The notes under the pieces are model-generated. The model was not told the DNA's origin, made no database searches, and saw only the letters and a program-made list of their open reading frames with translations. 64,000 bases of DNA from positions 1,984,001 through 2,048,000 of the forward strand of contig JAAKBF010000171.1 in assembly GCA_012656075.1 (NCBI GenBank), read 5' to 3'. This DNA comes from Phytophthora hibernalis. Lineage: Eukaryota; Oomycota; Peronosporomycetes; Peronosporales; Peronosporaceae. Below are positions 32,561-44,482 of the stretch, piece by piece. Every line of letters starts with the position of its first letter. The stretch's first letter is position 1. Position numbers and translations under genes: made by a program.

Positions 32561-33576
32561 AAGAAGAGAGTAGTTGAGCAGACAGGGGCCAGCCGTTCGA
32601 CCTGGGCTACTCGGGCCACCAGCTTTCCCTTATCACTTTTTACGTTGTGGTAAAAAGTAGTATACTTATTACGGGGACAATTTCATATTTTACGGAAACC
32701 TTGGTTTGCCAATAATAAGTAATTCCGTGAATATAATACTTTATTTTTCTATTATAATTATTTTTCCGAGCCCTGCTTGCACATCTACTTGCGTGGATGT
32801 GTGGTTGATACTTGAACAAAGAAGCCTCAACCAGTATTGATCTTGCATGCGCCGCAGAGGCCGTGCACATAGATACACTGATGTCTTGTGACCATCATTT
32901 CTATCTTCGCGCACTTCTAGGGCGACTACGGCACTATGTTGCTTGGGTCTCTCAGCACTCACTTTGGAATCATCCGACACAAGCACACAACGCCTGCCAC
33001 CCCCAAGCTGCGGTCATCTGCCAGCCAGCGCTTTCTTCTATCTCTACATTCGCTAGTGATAGTTGCTGTAACTCGAAGCAATCCCGCTCAAGCTACCGAC
33101 TCTAGCTCTAAGGTTATGAGCCCAAACGTTGTGCCGGAAGGCAGAAGTGGCGCTGATCAATCTATCGCAAGCGGCGCTGTGCATGCTGGAGTGCCGACCT
33201 CGCGTGTACGCGGGCTTCGCGTCTTGTCGTAGGTATCTTCTATCCCTTCTGGTATCACCTGGTGGAGGTTCGACTGCAGTAACTGTAATCGCGACGCCAA
33301 GTGCCATGGGCGCAGATGCGGGGAGTGAACGGGCCGCCACCACCGAAGCTTCTGATCAGGTGACTCCAAGGCTCGCAAGCCTTCGAGGCGCTCTCATGGA
33401 TGCGGTCACTACACTTGACCCTCAGGCCGGTTCCTAACGGGATCATCATCGGATACTGATCCCAAATGTCGAGCATTCATTGGTCAATCAAAATACATAT
33501 GCCGACACCCGTGATCCAAATTATAGATCATCAGTCACGGTCGGATCACGGATAACTCCATTCGCTAAAGTGTACC

Positions 33577-34604
33577 ATGAAGACGCCTCGCATTTTCATG
33601 TGTGTTGCTGCAGTTATAGCTGTGCATGAGATTCGACGGCGGCGATCAAAAGTTGTCCCGCGCAAGCGGTTGGAGTGGGGGCCTCATCGGGATCGATTAG
33701 TCGAAGAGAAGCAGTTTGAGCGCTACTACAGAATGGGAGTAGCAGACTTTGAGGAGCTGGTGGAGACTTTAAAGCCTATGTTGAAGCGTGACGAAGTTAA
33801 GTCGCAGAACAGAACCGTTGTCGGACTGATAACGCCAGCAAACAAAGTTCAAATGACCGTATCGTGGCTAGCGGGGGTTCCTACCATTCGATTAGGGCTC
33901 TTGCAGGTGTAAGCAAGTCCGAGTTCTACGCTGTAGTTGTGGAGGTAATGGAGGCAATATGTGCTCACCCAAGATACCAAATAGTCGCTCCAGTATACGA
34001 CAACGTCTCCATCATATGTGCAGCTTCGCAGTTTACAGATATTAGCAAGAACAGTATATTGACCGGGTGTGTAGGATGTGTGGATGGATGGCTGTGCACG
34101 ATCAAGGCTCCAAATTCGCGCGAAGACCCTGACGTATCTGCTTTTTCGGGGCATTATCTTCGCTACGGAATCAATGTTCAAGCCATGTGCGATGCTGCAT
34201 GTCGATTTACAGGTTATTGCTTTAACTCCCCGGTAAAGGTAGCGGACAGTGTCGCATTTCAGAAATGGCCCCTGGGTACGGCTATCGCAAATTTACCATT
34301 TGGATACTACGTTATTGGTGACAACGCGTATCCTTTATCCTCCTCCGTGTTGGTGCCCTTTACGAAGCCCGAAATCAAGTCGAACGACTTTTCTGACTAC
34401 AATTTTTATCTCTCACAACTACGCACTCGAATAGAAATAGCGTTCGAACTACTCGTGAATAAATGGCAAATATTCAAGCGGCCTTTAGCTGTTGACTACA
34501 TTCACGCGGGTCTCGTCATTAAAATCTGCATGAAGCTATATAACTACGGTATCGATGAGCGAATCCGTTCTTCTTCAGGTGGGGTCTGTGCAACGCTGCT
34601 ATAA
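33577..34604 (+). pseudogene. Second PIF/Harbinger-type transposase (frameshifted)
   Basis: The first frame (33577-33912) gives the N-terminal helical region (RYYRMGVADFEELVETLKPM). It loses frame at a G5 run, 33873-33877. The second frame continues to 34604 with GGSYHSIRALAGVSKSEFYA, GCVGCVDGWLCTIKAP (first Asp), GYYVIGDNAYPLSSSV (second Asp) and RTRIEIAFELLVNKWQIF (Glu). This DDE set differs clearly from the copy at 3.5-4.7 kb, so it is a separate subfamily in the opposite orientation. One added G would join the frames. Confidence 0.8.
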
Positions 34605-34781
34605 GAGAATTTATGCAAAGGAGAACTGCGGCTTCTCGCCGACGGTAGCCGAAGCCGAAGACGCCAGCGCACCCGGTATTCCAGTTGTAAATGGTCATAT
34701 ATTCCGCAGAGTTGTTCTATATCATGTCCAAAGACACAATTTGTCTAGAACAACCTCTTATCGCAAACGTAGCTAAATGTA

Positions 34782-35540
34782 TCAGCTGCTCATAATTTGA
34801 TTCTGCAGTTCGTCGGATTTTAGTTGGGTGCTCTGAATGCGGCGAAGGGCAACTTCACGTTCGCGAGTGAGGTCCGAGACATTCATGCCATTAGCAATAC
34901 AATCATGAATCTGCGTGTCGAGGATAAAGAGAGCTTGACGACGCCGAGCAAGTATTCCATCGACCGCAGCCAACTTCTCCACTAAAACGTCTCTCTGCAT
35001 CTTCTCACGAGTTAAACGCGCCACTGCTGTTTTCTCCTCAATCAAAGCACCCTTGTTACTAGATGCCTCGGATACAGGAACCAATGAGGCTGTCTTGGAC
35101 TCCAGCAGTAGACTCAGTTGCGACTGCGATTCCGGTGCCGTCGTCGTCTTGGATTCTAGGCGCGAAGACCCTTCCAGTCCCTCAAGCACCGCGTCTTCCC
35201 ACACTGTCGACAACGACTTGTTCTCCGCGAGCGTAGACGCATCAGCCTGCTGCTCCATGTCTTGGTCCGGTGGTGGGGAGTCCGAAACTCGACCCTCCAC
35301 CGGGGACTCTTCCAAATCGGCGCCTCCCACAGACGCCTGGGCGGGCTCCTCCTTATCGGACTCGCCCTCAACGGTCTTCGACTCGGTTGGCCGACTTCCA
35401 GACTCGCCATCCAGGGGTACATGAGGCGCATCTGGGATAGCGGGCACTGTAGCCGGCCGGTCTTGAACCGAAGATCTCTCCTCCCTGGCTGCCTTACGCT
35501 TCGCAGCGTTGGCCTTCCGAGCAACACGTTACACCTCTTC
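34782..35540 (-). pseudogene. Unrecognised acidic/coiled-coil ORF
   Basis: The longest frame (35447-34782) encodes 221 residues rich in Glu, Ser and Pro, with a C-terminal coiled coil (REKMQRDVLVEKLAAVDGIL, DLTREREVALRRIQSTQLKS). The same frame continues upstream beyond 35447 as a Lys/Glu/Ala-rich helix (KEEKACAKKVAEEEDAGRLL) with a single TAA near 35527-35529. No known domain is recognised. It follows the ORF at 35670-36567 on the same strand and may be its second exon or a retroelement gag-like product. Confidence 0.4.
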
Positions 35541-35669
35541 CAGGTGTTTGTGCTCTTCGGCCATGCGAGCGACGCGACTGTCGAGTAGCCTCCCCGCGTC
35601 TTCTTCCTCCGCGACTTTCTTCGCGCATGCCTTCTCTTCTTTCAGCGGCCATATACGCTAGTTTAGAAG

Positions 35670-36567
35670 TTAGTACAATCCGTACACTCTTAACCTACCC
35701 GTTTGAGGCGGAGGCTTGGTCATGTGAGGAACGCTTTGCCAGAACCATTCACTGCTTGGGGTCTGAGCAAGTTGCGCTGTAGGAGGACCAGGCAATACAC
35801 TCGCGTACTGTTGTCCCGGCAAACCAGGTACACTGAAGCTCTGACACCAGTTCCAGGAACTACAGGGAACCCCTGATTTTGGCTTGATATCGCCATCGGG
35901 ACCTGGCTCGACGCTATAGTCGGAGGCTGACCCTGCCTCCCTGTCGGAGATCCATCCAAACAACTGTCGCCAGTACGCCAGTTGTAGGTGTCACCTGAGA
36001 AGCGGGAGTCACAGTTGCCGGAACGCTCATCGTAGCATGTGGTCCAACAATAAGAGCTGAGCGCGACCTTGTGAATATGGGAACGCTAGGAGGCTGGACC
36101 ATTCTACGTTCAGCGCGATTGGTGTTGGCGACAGCCCTCTGCACCACGTTTCGTAGAGATCCGAGACCTTCTAGCGTCAAAGTAGGTCGCAAGGGATTTG
36201 TCAACGGCACTCTTGAAGCGGGCGGCACACCAGCATCGGTTCCAGTCGGAACTTCACTCGATGCTTCTCCACTCATATGTGTTTGGTTAAGATGACCCTG
36301 TTGTCCCTGCGCAACGCCTTCCGTAGGTTCTACGACAGTCGCCTCTCTGAAGGTATCGCCAAAGCCGATGGTATCTCTGTCGTCACCGGAATCCATAGTG
36401 GTTGAGCCGGTGCGCTCCACTTGGCCTAGTAACGAAGTTACTGTTCCCTGAGTCCGCACTCGTAAGCACCCCACGCGGTGTTCCTTTTCCATTCTCCCGA
36501 CCCGCTCAGACGTAATCATATTTTGTCTTAGTTTTTGTATGGAAAATTTAAATTTGATTTGTACCAC
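35670..36567 (-). pseudogene. Unrecognised ORF containing a dispersed repeat shared with 56.0 kb
   Basis: Two frames (36567-35914 and 35963-35670) read a Pro/Thr/Val-rich, low-complexity protein. The segment GLPGQQYASVLPGPPTAQLA and its continuation SSEWFWQSVPHMTKPPPQ recur with substitutions near 56.0-56.2 kb, so it belongs to a repeated element, probably a non-autonomous retroelement gag. A frameshift lies near 35950. At the end of the frame, minus-strand GTAGGT ... TACTAAC ... CTAG (35698-35658) looks like a 41-base intron, unusually short. Confidence 0.45.
35703..35895 (-). repeat. Dispersed repeat, copy 1
   Basis: About 190 bases, similar at a glance to 56008-56205 in the same orientation (shared blocks include GTGAGGAACGCTTTGCCAGA and CAATACACTCGCGTACTGTT). 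Coding sense is conserved between the copies (GLPGQQYASVL, EWFWQSVPH). Confidence 0.8.
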
Positions 36568-36784
36568 GGTGGGACAAATGATTTTTAGATTTTGAAGTGA
36601 GGTACATTAATGTCAATTAGAATTCTAACGCCACCTAGTGCCCGATCTCGCTCGACGCCAGTACTGCAGTCGGCAAGTTGTGGACAGCTTCGTTCTCAGC
36701 ACAGGATGCTGTCCACGCGCCCTATCGTTACACCGTGCCTCCTGCGTCCTCAATCAGGTCCGTCTTCTCTTGTACAGCTATCAA

Positions 36785-37271
36785 CTACGCTGCGTCGTCC
36801 TGAATGGTGTCAGTGATGGTTGCCCACTTCGTCTCGGGAAACGGCGTCCCTCGTGCCTTCAATTCAATAGACCGTTCCGTCGCTCGTGCCATGCGTGCAA
36901 ATCCATTTGCTGCACGATTGCAGTCTCGTTGTGTCTGTGACCAACTGGCCATCTCTGCTGCATCCGCAGTGCGCCTTGCTTTCAAGAAAGAGTCGCGGAG
37001 GTGAGCCTTTCTCGGAGGCTGCCTCAGCGTCTGTTGTTTGATGACGTGTTGATTGTCTCCAACCACATGTACGGGCCCCCACGCATGCGCGTAGTCCGCG
37101 TAGCAGGCCTAGATGCGTTGCTTTCTGCGCTGCTGCTGTGCCGCCTGCGTAGTATGAGCTGCTGATGTACTGGGTCTCAAAGGCCCCAGACATCTTGTGC
37201 ACACGCACTATCACCGTTCCACTAGTTCCTCTCGGCGGCACGCCGCGAGATTCTACCGCCACAAAAATCAC
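36785..37271 (-). pseudogene. LINE ORF2: C-terminal RNase H domain
   Basis: Two overlapping frames together give an RNase H fold. The first (37271-36864) begins FVAVESRGVPPRGTSGTVIV, matching the usual DGGSRGNPG-type first strand, then GGTAAAQKATHLGLLRGLRA, the helix with the Glu region. The second (37066-36785) supplies VGDNQHVIKQQ, the third acidic site, and the C-terminal helix with CNRAANGFARMARA. In this copy the first catalytic Asp is replaced (AVES), so the domain is probably dead. It would remove RNA from the cDNA hybrid. Confidence 0.68.
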
Positions 37272-38693
37272 CTAGCAGCAGCCACGGTATGGCGCCGCCG
37301 TGCGCTGTCCCATCCAATCGGCCCCTATTACAAGACAGAGCTTGCGGCGAAGCTGCGTCAGCATTTTGGGGTCCGCCTCCGACTCGACGTCTTGAGTAAT
37401 GTCCATGTGACCCGTCCGTAGCTTTTTGACAAGCCCTCCAATATGATAGTCAGCGGAGATGTCATTGATGGGGTCAAAATGAGCAACCCTCCATCTCCAG
37501 GTCGCGTGTAGATATAAGGCCGCCCCGAGGCTCCAGCAGCTCGCCGTCATCCGTTCGACCGCATCCCCAAGTATCGCCACTTGGTCATCCGAGTAGTTGG
37601 TGATCACTTCCAAGCGCCCTAGCGATCCCAGTGGGGACCTCCGGGATCTTGAGTGAGAAGATGGCTGTTTCATAGCTAATAAGCTGGAGTCCTGCTGGCG
37701 CCATCGATCCAGTAGAACCGTTCTTAGCGTTGACGCCGCAGGGCACGTCCAGAACACATGGAGTAAGTCAACGCGTGCACTGGGCGTGTGGGCAATCTAG
37801 TCCGGCCGAGATGGGGTTGAATATTGACGCTGCGTGATGTTTAACCCGCATGAGAAGCTGCTCTCCCCAAGGATTGAGTCCCACCACTCGACGAACTTGC
37901 TTCCACGCGAGCAAGTCAAGTCCTGCAGCCACTGAGGTATTGAGCTGCCCCCACTTGTTTTGCTGCTTCCTTTGGTGCGCCCATCCCTTAGTGTCTCGAT
38001 TTTTGCTGAACAGTGTCTTGTAAAATTTGCGGGGTCTTCCACCGTCGATCACCCTCCCAAAGACACACCAGCCTAGATATGCTCGGATGTGGTTGCACCG
38101 CTGTGATAGTTGAGCCACTGCCGACTGCACGCTGCGTGACCTCTATCAGCTCACGATGGGTGCGAACCTTCGTGAGCTCCGTGCGGTCTCGAGGCCCTCC
38201 CGGTCCATCCGACGGTCAGCTCCTACATATAGTGAAAGCTTCTTCTGCGCCTCTGGAGTGGTGGCGTACCGAACAGGTGCGTGGTGGACCCCGGGCTGGA
38301 GGAGTTGCGGGAAATTCAGCAGTAGAAGCAGCATCAGGTACTCCGTCTGTCTGTTGATTTTCTTGGTGAGAGTACCGTGACTAACATCCCTCCAGTTCGG
38401 AGCCATCGCCAGTGTAGTATATCCTTCACCAGAATGCCGTTGCGGCACAGTGTTCGCATCCTAGTTCTGACGTTGACAGCCGCTCCAGTTTCCGCGTATT
38501 GCTTCAGGTCAGCTAGCGCCATATACGGCAGCCATTCAGAGCAGAATGTACCAAGCTGTGCTGCCTCAGCCGCCAAGTAACTGTGGCTTAAAGGGCCTTG
38601 CAGAGCCTGAATATCCAGTGTCAGTCTCCTGCCAATCCAGCGTGCCGCCATCGGGCCTTGGAACAGTGTCATGCAGTATAACGCCACGACCAT
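37272..38693 (-). pseudogene. LINE ORF2: region after RT with Cys/His (zf-RVT-like) segment
   Basis: Three minus-strand frames (38693-38334, 38448-37768 and 37757-37272) continue the RT polyprotein. Around 37757 the text VFWTCPAASTLRTVLLDRWR and the preceding CPHAQCTR form the typical cysteine/histidine segment between RT and RNase H of many LINEs (C-x-x-C ... H-x-F-W-x-C-P). Upstream frames are helical with Trp and Leu but carry no further known motif. At least two frameshifts. Confidence 0.65.
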
Positions 38694-39025
38694 TGCATCC
38701 TTGTGGGCTAAGGGTGGACTCCCCCAAATTCACTGCAGACTATGATGCCCGTGCTCCAGATGGAGGATTTCAACCTCTTGCTATAGTCCGTAGGCTGTGT
38801 GTAACTCGGAGTCCGACCTGCGGCGCCACCCCGGTCTCTTGGCCGCCGGCCAGGACATCACCGACGATCTGCGCGTCTGGATCCGCATCCACCGCCCAAA
38901 CGTTCACCGTCACCGCCGCTAGTGCGAGTAGCGCAACCTTCAGGTCTGGGATTGCCAGACCGCCCTGCTGGCGCGGTAAAGTTGCTACGTTGCTATTCAA
39001 CTATGCCCTCCCTCCCAGAGCGCAG

Positions 39026-40222
39026 TCAGTAAATCGTCCGTGCCAAACGAAGTTTTGGATCATCTTCTGGAACTTCTGGATCGTGGCCGTCGATGGCCAT
39101 TGGTGCCTGCCAATATATAGCAACTTGGGAATCATGATCGCCATGGCAATGAGGCTGCGTTGGTCCACGGTCAGCGTCTTCCTCGTAGCAAGTGCCAAAC
39201 GTGCCACCAATTGCGTCTGTGCAACTTGCCAAGTGTAGTCCGGGTCTAGCACGCTGCCCACCGTAGCGCGAGAGCTTAGTTACCGCCTGTAGTTTGAGAG
39301 GTGCTGGAAGCGGCCCCATCCCGTCGATCGCCGCCGGATTTAGTGCTATCACGAGTGTCTTTTCCTCGTTCAACGTGAGCCCTGAAGCCAGCGCGAAGGT
39401 GCGGGTGATGGCCATGACGATTACGACTTCGGCGATTATTCCGACATAGCTGGCCGTGTCGTCTGCGTACCCGCCCACCTTCAGCCTCACCGAGCCGGCC
39501 GTGCTCTGCAGCACTATGCCATAGATTCGCGTGTCACTGTCTATCCGGCGATACAGCGCCTCCAGCACCAGAATGAACAGGATGGGCGCCAAAGGGCAAC
39601 CCTGTCGGATCCCACACTGCAAGCCGTTTGCGAGAAATCGAACTCGCGTGCCTTCGTGCATCCCGCGCATTGCGTTAACAAAATCCTGCGGAAACCCAAC
39701 CAGAGTAAGACCTCGTACAGGAATTCGCGGTCGACAGAGTCGTATGCCTTACAGAAGTCAAGTAGTAGAGCTAACGCTGCAGCCATGACCGGGTCCGTCG
39801 CTGCCGCCTTCTGGGCAGCCGCGAATAAGTCCACCGTTGCGTGAATTGTACGGTATGGTACAAATCCGTTCTGGTTTTGGTGGACGATCATGTGCAGCTT
39901 CCTGCTTGTCCTCGTCGCCAGTATTCTCGTAAGGATTTTGTAGTCCGAATCTAACAGAGCCAAGGGTCTGAAATTAAGTGGGTTCCGCGAGTCCCCCTTT
40001 CTTCAGACAGAAGATGTTCGCCTCCAAAAATGTGGCCGGGAAGACGACATTCGGGTACCACGCATTGTAGAGGTGCGTTAGTATTGGAGTGAGCAGTGTA
40101 GCAAAATCGCGGTACCATTCGTTCCCCAATCTGTCCGGCCCGCATGCCTTCCCCGCCTTAGTTTGACCAATCGCCGCTGCAATTTCCGCTTCGGTGAATG
40201 GCAAAGATAGGTCCGTCAGCAC
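39026..40222 (-). pseudogene. LINE ORF2: reverse transcriptase
   Basis: RT blocks occur in order over three frames. Fingers: LPFTEAEIAAAIGQTKAGKA then CGPDRLGNEWY. Next: RPLALLDSDYKILTRILATR-like text (40.0-39.9 kb), NGFVPYRTIHATVDLF and LLDFCKAYDSVDREFLYEVL (first catalytic Asp). Then FLANGLQCGIRQGCPLAPIL and the catalytic VGGYADDTASYVG near 39470. The YADD box is intact. Frame changes near 39980 and 39670 interrupt the ORF. The enzyme would prime reverse transcription on nicked target DNA. Confidence 0.88.
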
Positions 40223-40397
40223 CTCCTGGTATTGACCAGCGTCGCCGAGCCACTGTAAGACCTTCTGTCTTGCATCCGGCGTGGAGGCTGCCTGCTGGAA
40301 AATGGGCGTCTATGCGTCCGCGAGGGTGTCCGGTTTCTCGTGTACCCCACGTGCCTGTTGATCATTTGTCGCGTCTAACTGATGTATCTCTGTGGCT

Positions 40398-41862
40398 TCA
40401 TACTTGGTGCTGACCCTCCTGAAGAAGCGCCGTGTCGTCTTCCCTGGTGGTGGCCCCTTCTTGGAAGAGGAGGCGTTGTTTCGCCGCCGCCCTGTTCTTG
40501 ATGCAGTCGTGAATGGCATTGCGCACCCGTGCCATCGGCGTCCCTCCGCTCCCATCGGCGAGCGTCATGGCGTCCAGATTGTCCGTGATGGATTCGACCG
40601 TTGCCATGCGGCCGATCTCAGCGTCGCGCAGCCTTTGCTCCTGCCGTAGGAGCCTCCGAAATCTCTGTTTGTATGTCGCGCGCGCTGCTTTTCTGCGTTG
40701 TTTGATAATGGCCAAAGTGGCTTTGCGGACGTCCACTTTAAGCGCATCCCAGTCCTCCGCCAGTTCAGTCGCTCCCTCCTCGTGTTCCTGTAGTCGGTCC
40801 AGAAACGCTTGGAGGCGTTGTCGCATGTCATCTTTAACCGCAGCTGCCGCTATCTCTGGAGGCGGATACACCCTAGCCGGTGTGCGCACCCGTACCGGGT
40901 CCTTCGGGTTACTGATGTGCAACCGAACTGCATCATGGTCCGTTCTGGTGCCAGTCCGGAGTACCTCCACCGCTTGTACCCATGGTACCAGATCCGCCGA
41001 CGTGTACCATCGATCGAGTCTGGCGGTGGCCGCCACTACAAGTATAACTGTATAGCCGTACGTGTGGGTCTGAGCGTAGAATTTCTTCATGTCGATGTGA
41101 TCAATGTCCGCCGGAGGCGTCAACGCATCCACCAGTCCCCATTTCGCTATCACCGCTTCCAACCCCGGCGACTCGTGTCCAGCTGCCCGTCGGTACCAGC
41201 TACGATCAATCTAGAGTCCATAGTGCAGTTAAAATCGCCACCTACCACAATCTGGTCGACTGACGGTAACTTCAGCTGCTCCAGCTGTCTGCAGAAAGCC
41301 TCGCGTCTCCCCGTTGGTGAGGTGCATAAATGCAGATGAAGAGGATAGAGCAGGAGGCGTATTGGCCCATGATCGCAACAAAGTGAGGCGACCAGGCGTC
41401 TTCCATGCACGACCTCTGAGCAGTGAGGTGGCAGTAAGGATCTAGTAGTATGGCCACTCCACTTTTCCTGTCGTCCGATGCTGCCCAGAAAGACAAATGT
41501 TCGCATGCGTCCCCAGTGCGATATCCCCAAGTCCGTGCGTAAAGGTTGCGCGTGTGATGGATTTCATTCTCCTCCACATGGGTTTCCTGCAGGAAAATCA
41601 CGTCATAGCGGCCATGTGCGTCATCATGTTTGTACTCCCGTAGATATTCAGCTCGATGTGCCTCCGTGCTTCCAAACCCATTCACATTTTGGGTGATGCA
41701 GCTAAAGGTACGCTCGTTCCGTGAAGACCCGTCGGGTCGTGCTGCGCAGCTTGTGCGACCCGCTCCTCCTCGTCCCTGTGGTTGTGGATGCTCTTCGTCG
41801 AAAATCGTTGCGGATGTGAGCCTGCCTTTGTTGCGGGTCCACCCTCGGGAAGAAGTCACCAA
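40398..41862 (-). pseudogene. LINE ORF2: APE-type endonuclease and linker to RT
   Basis: The frame 41862-41272 carries the N-terminal half of an exonuclease-endonuclease-phosphatase domain: CITQNVNGFGS (Asn of motif I), YDVIFLQETHVEENEI (Glu of motif II), WGYRTGDACEHL and SGVAILLD. The middle is in the frame 41530-41150 (VGGDFNCTMDSR, the GDFN box). The end is in 41162-40398 (DHIDMKKFYAQTHTYGYTVI, RTDHDAVRLHI, the catalytic SDH-like site, here TDH). All key boxes survive, but over three frames. The remainder is an Arg/Glu-rich helical linker to the RT. Confidence 0.85.
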
Positions 41863-43284
41863 GAATACGTTGCCGCGGTTTGCCAGTGATCTGCTGTCGT
41901 GAGTACCCTCCGTTGCCGGTCCGCTGCCCCTGATGCGTCAACTCTGCTGGCTCGGGTGCCCGTTTTGCTGTCGTTTGCAACCGCGGGCGCTTCCTTTCGT
42001 CGGAATCTATTGTTCGGGTCGGTATTCGTCGCGCGTTGCTGCTGTCGTGCTTCACTGTCACACATGGTGTCAGCTTCTGCCTCCTGGTCGGTCTGCCCGT
42101 CGCACCGGCTTGAGGTGCCTGCATGGTCCGCGACTGGAGACTCTTGTGTCCACTGCGATCTCTATCATCAACGGGCTGGTTGTAGGCCGTGGTGCCCTTA
42201 GCAACGAGTGGACGCTGCTAATCCCGATGACATCGAGTCTAACCGGTCCACCCATGTGAGCCCGGACGGCAACGCCACCGAGTCCCCCACTCTGCACTGC
42301 TAACAACTTTCGTGCACAGTTGCTGCACCGCCGGATGGGCGTTGTACAGGTCTCCTAGCCGCGATCCTGGAGTCCGTCCCCACGGTGCCGCCGACCAGGA
42401 CCACACTGCATATGGTAGAGTATGGAGTACATACCATCGTTTATCTCCAGCGTCCAGTGGGCATGCGCAGTTCGGAACCTCGGGACACATATTTACCAGA
42501 CGCTCCCAGCGGGTGAGGTATCGCGCGAGAGCGCGATCCCTAAGTCCGCCTCTGTCCGTCGTGCATGCAGCCAGCCAGGTACGGCAGAATTCCTTGATCG
42601 TTGTGGAGATGGTCTCAGTGACCAGATTGGAGCGCAAAGTCTCCACTTGAACGTCATACGCCTCCATTTCACCCCATAGTATCAGCTGCTCTGGTGCCAT
42701 CATCTTTGCTGCCACTTCCGGGTACGGAAGATACTGCAAAGGTCGTGCAGTGCTGACCGATGTTGGACCGTCTAATGCATCGTGTCTGTCAGGTCCGGCT
42801 CACCTCCGTGGTCCTGCGGTGGTCGCAATTCTTTCCGTGCCTGGCGTCCCCAAGCCGTGAATGCCGCTTCATTTTCCGCCTTCAGCTGGCGTAGTTTCGA
42901 GCGGTCTGCTAAAAGTTCGGGGTCATACTGAATAGAGTTCAATATACGTATCAGCGTTGGCGACGCTACTCGGTCGTGGCGAGATATGCGTGCGCGTGGT
43001 CGTCCTTGGTGAGCTCTTTCGCCTTCTTCATCGGCAGCTCCGTCGGTAAGGTATCCGGATCCGGCTTGGCGATGGAGTTTGGCCGCCTCTGTCCTCAGCC
43101 CGCCCTCGAGGATCGCGATGTCATATGGCGTTCTATCCAGCCTCTGGAGTTGCAGTCTATCATGTATCACGTTCAGTCTTTCTCGGCGGTCGATCGCCCC
43201 GATGAGGACCGTGTTCGTCTCGGCATCGTCCTACAGCGTATCTATCTGGTTCATCCTCACCTGGCTGTACTCGATGTGCGCTAA
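41856..43284 (-). pseudogene. LINE ORF2: unassigned linker between OTU and endonuclease
   Basis: Four minus-strand frames (43170-42772, 42739-42239, 42306-42070 and 42124-41702) continue the element between the protease and endonuclease. They are helical and Arg/Gln-rich, for example DPELLADRSKLRQLKAENEA and NLVTETISTTIKEFCRTWLA; the last is basic and disordered. No known domain recognised. The 42739 frame has several Cys/Trp residues (CPEVPNCACPLDAGDKRW). Confidence 0.5.
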
Positions 43285-43289
43285 CACTT

Positions 43290-44455
43290 CTGAGAACCAT
43301 GGGTGCGTGGAACATTCCTCCTGTGCAAATTGTAGATCTCCCTCTGCCTGCCACTTGGTTGTGAGATCGCCATGATGAACTCTATAGAAGTGTCCCTCGT
43401 GGCGCTTCAGGACCAGTATAACTGGGAGGACGTGTAGGCGAGCGTACTAGACCAGCATGCGTTTGGCGGATGCATCATCCATAGCGCCCCGCAACCCGTT
43501 TCATGGGTATCTCCGTTCGGCAGAGCGTAGTCCTGGTAATAGTAACGCTGCACATGAGCATCGTTGTGTCTGTTGACTTCCAGGACAAACAGCGGTTTGC
43601 GAAGATATTGCGCCATGGCACGTAACACCTCGGTGCCTGCCCAGAAAACAGACGGGGTGTGGGTGCTCACAGTACGAACCCGCTCCTGCTTGTAATGTTC
43701 GTACAACGCAGCAGTAGCTACCGCAAGATTCGTCGGCGGTGGTTGCGTTGGGTAGAGTCTGCGGAGTTCGTGGCAAGGGTCCACCACCTTGCATTCGACG
43801 TCATTCGCTAAATTTGCCATCATGAGCGTGTATATGCTTCTCTTTACTATATTGGCCCCTTTGACCACTGCCGCTGTGAACTGCAGTTTCGTCTCCACTG
43901 TGGTTGTCGTCGAAGCGTACAAGGCCGCATACGCGCATTGCCCGTTTGCGGGGACCGACGTGAGCGACCCATGAAATGGCAGGAGAAAAAGTAGCTGCTG
44001 CGGCATGCCCGGAGCAGGTGCCGTCTTCTCGATGGATAAACCATCTTGGCTCAGCGTCGTAGTGGTGGATGAGGGCTCTGCCTTTCCTTGCAGTGCTGCC
44101 TCCGGTTCCTGCTCCCCTGATTGCCATCAGAAAGTGAAGGAGGTGCCACATCCGCCGCCGTCGGGCTCTCGTCAGCGTTATCCGCTTCCGACTTCAACGA
44201 GTATGGGAACTCGGAGCCGGGAGTTGATGCCGGCGATTGCGTTTGCGACGGCGCGGATGAGCCGACGTACCCCGAGAAATCGGATTCGGCGTCACTCATT
44301 GGTTCTGGATCGGCCATCCGTTCCCCTGTTACATGGTCCCGCGGTTGCGGCTCTCGCGCCGTCAATGGCGTCCGTTGCTCCGGGGTGGTCGCTGGCCCAG
44401 GTGGCGCGCTTGGTTCCAGTGTCAGTTGGTTCAACATCGGTTGAGGTCCGCCCAT
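43290..44455 (-). pseudogene. LINE ORF2 N-terminus: OTU-like cysteine protease domain
   Basis: The frame 44455-44051 is a disordered Pro/Glu-rich leader. The next (44006-43407) contains SVPANGQCAYAALYAS, which matches the OTU nucleophile box (usually DGxCL/YxA), then helices and SVFWAGTEVLRAMAQYLRKP then LFVLEV, as in OTU proteins. The His region is in a third frame just past 43430 (LVLKRHEGHFYRVHHGDL). OTU proteases cleave ubiquitin or polyproteins; here it may process the polyprotein or counter host turnover. In this copy the Asp of the DGxC box is Asn. The call rests on motif spacing only. Confidence 0.62.
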
Positions 44456-44482
44456 GGTGGGCCCCGCCTGTTCCTCCCGCTG

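Noticed and set aside
30700..32800. Terminal inverted repeats for the hAT relic
   Set aside because: Both flanks are AT-rich, but I found no matching pair or 8-bp duplication that I could defend.
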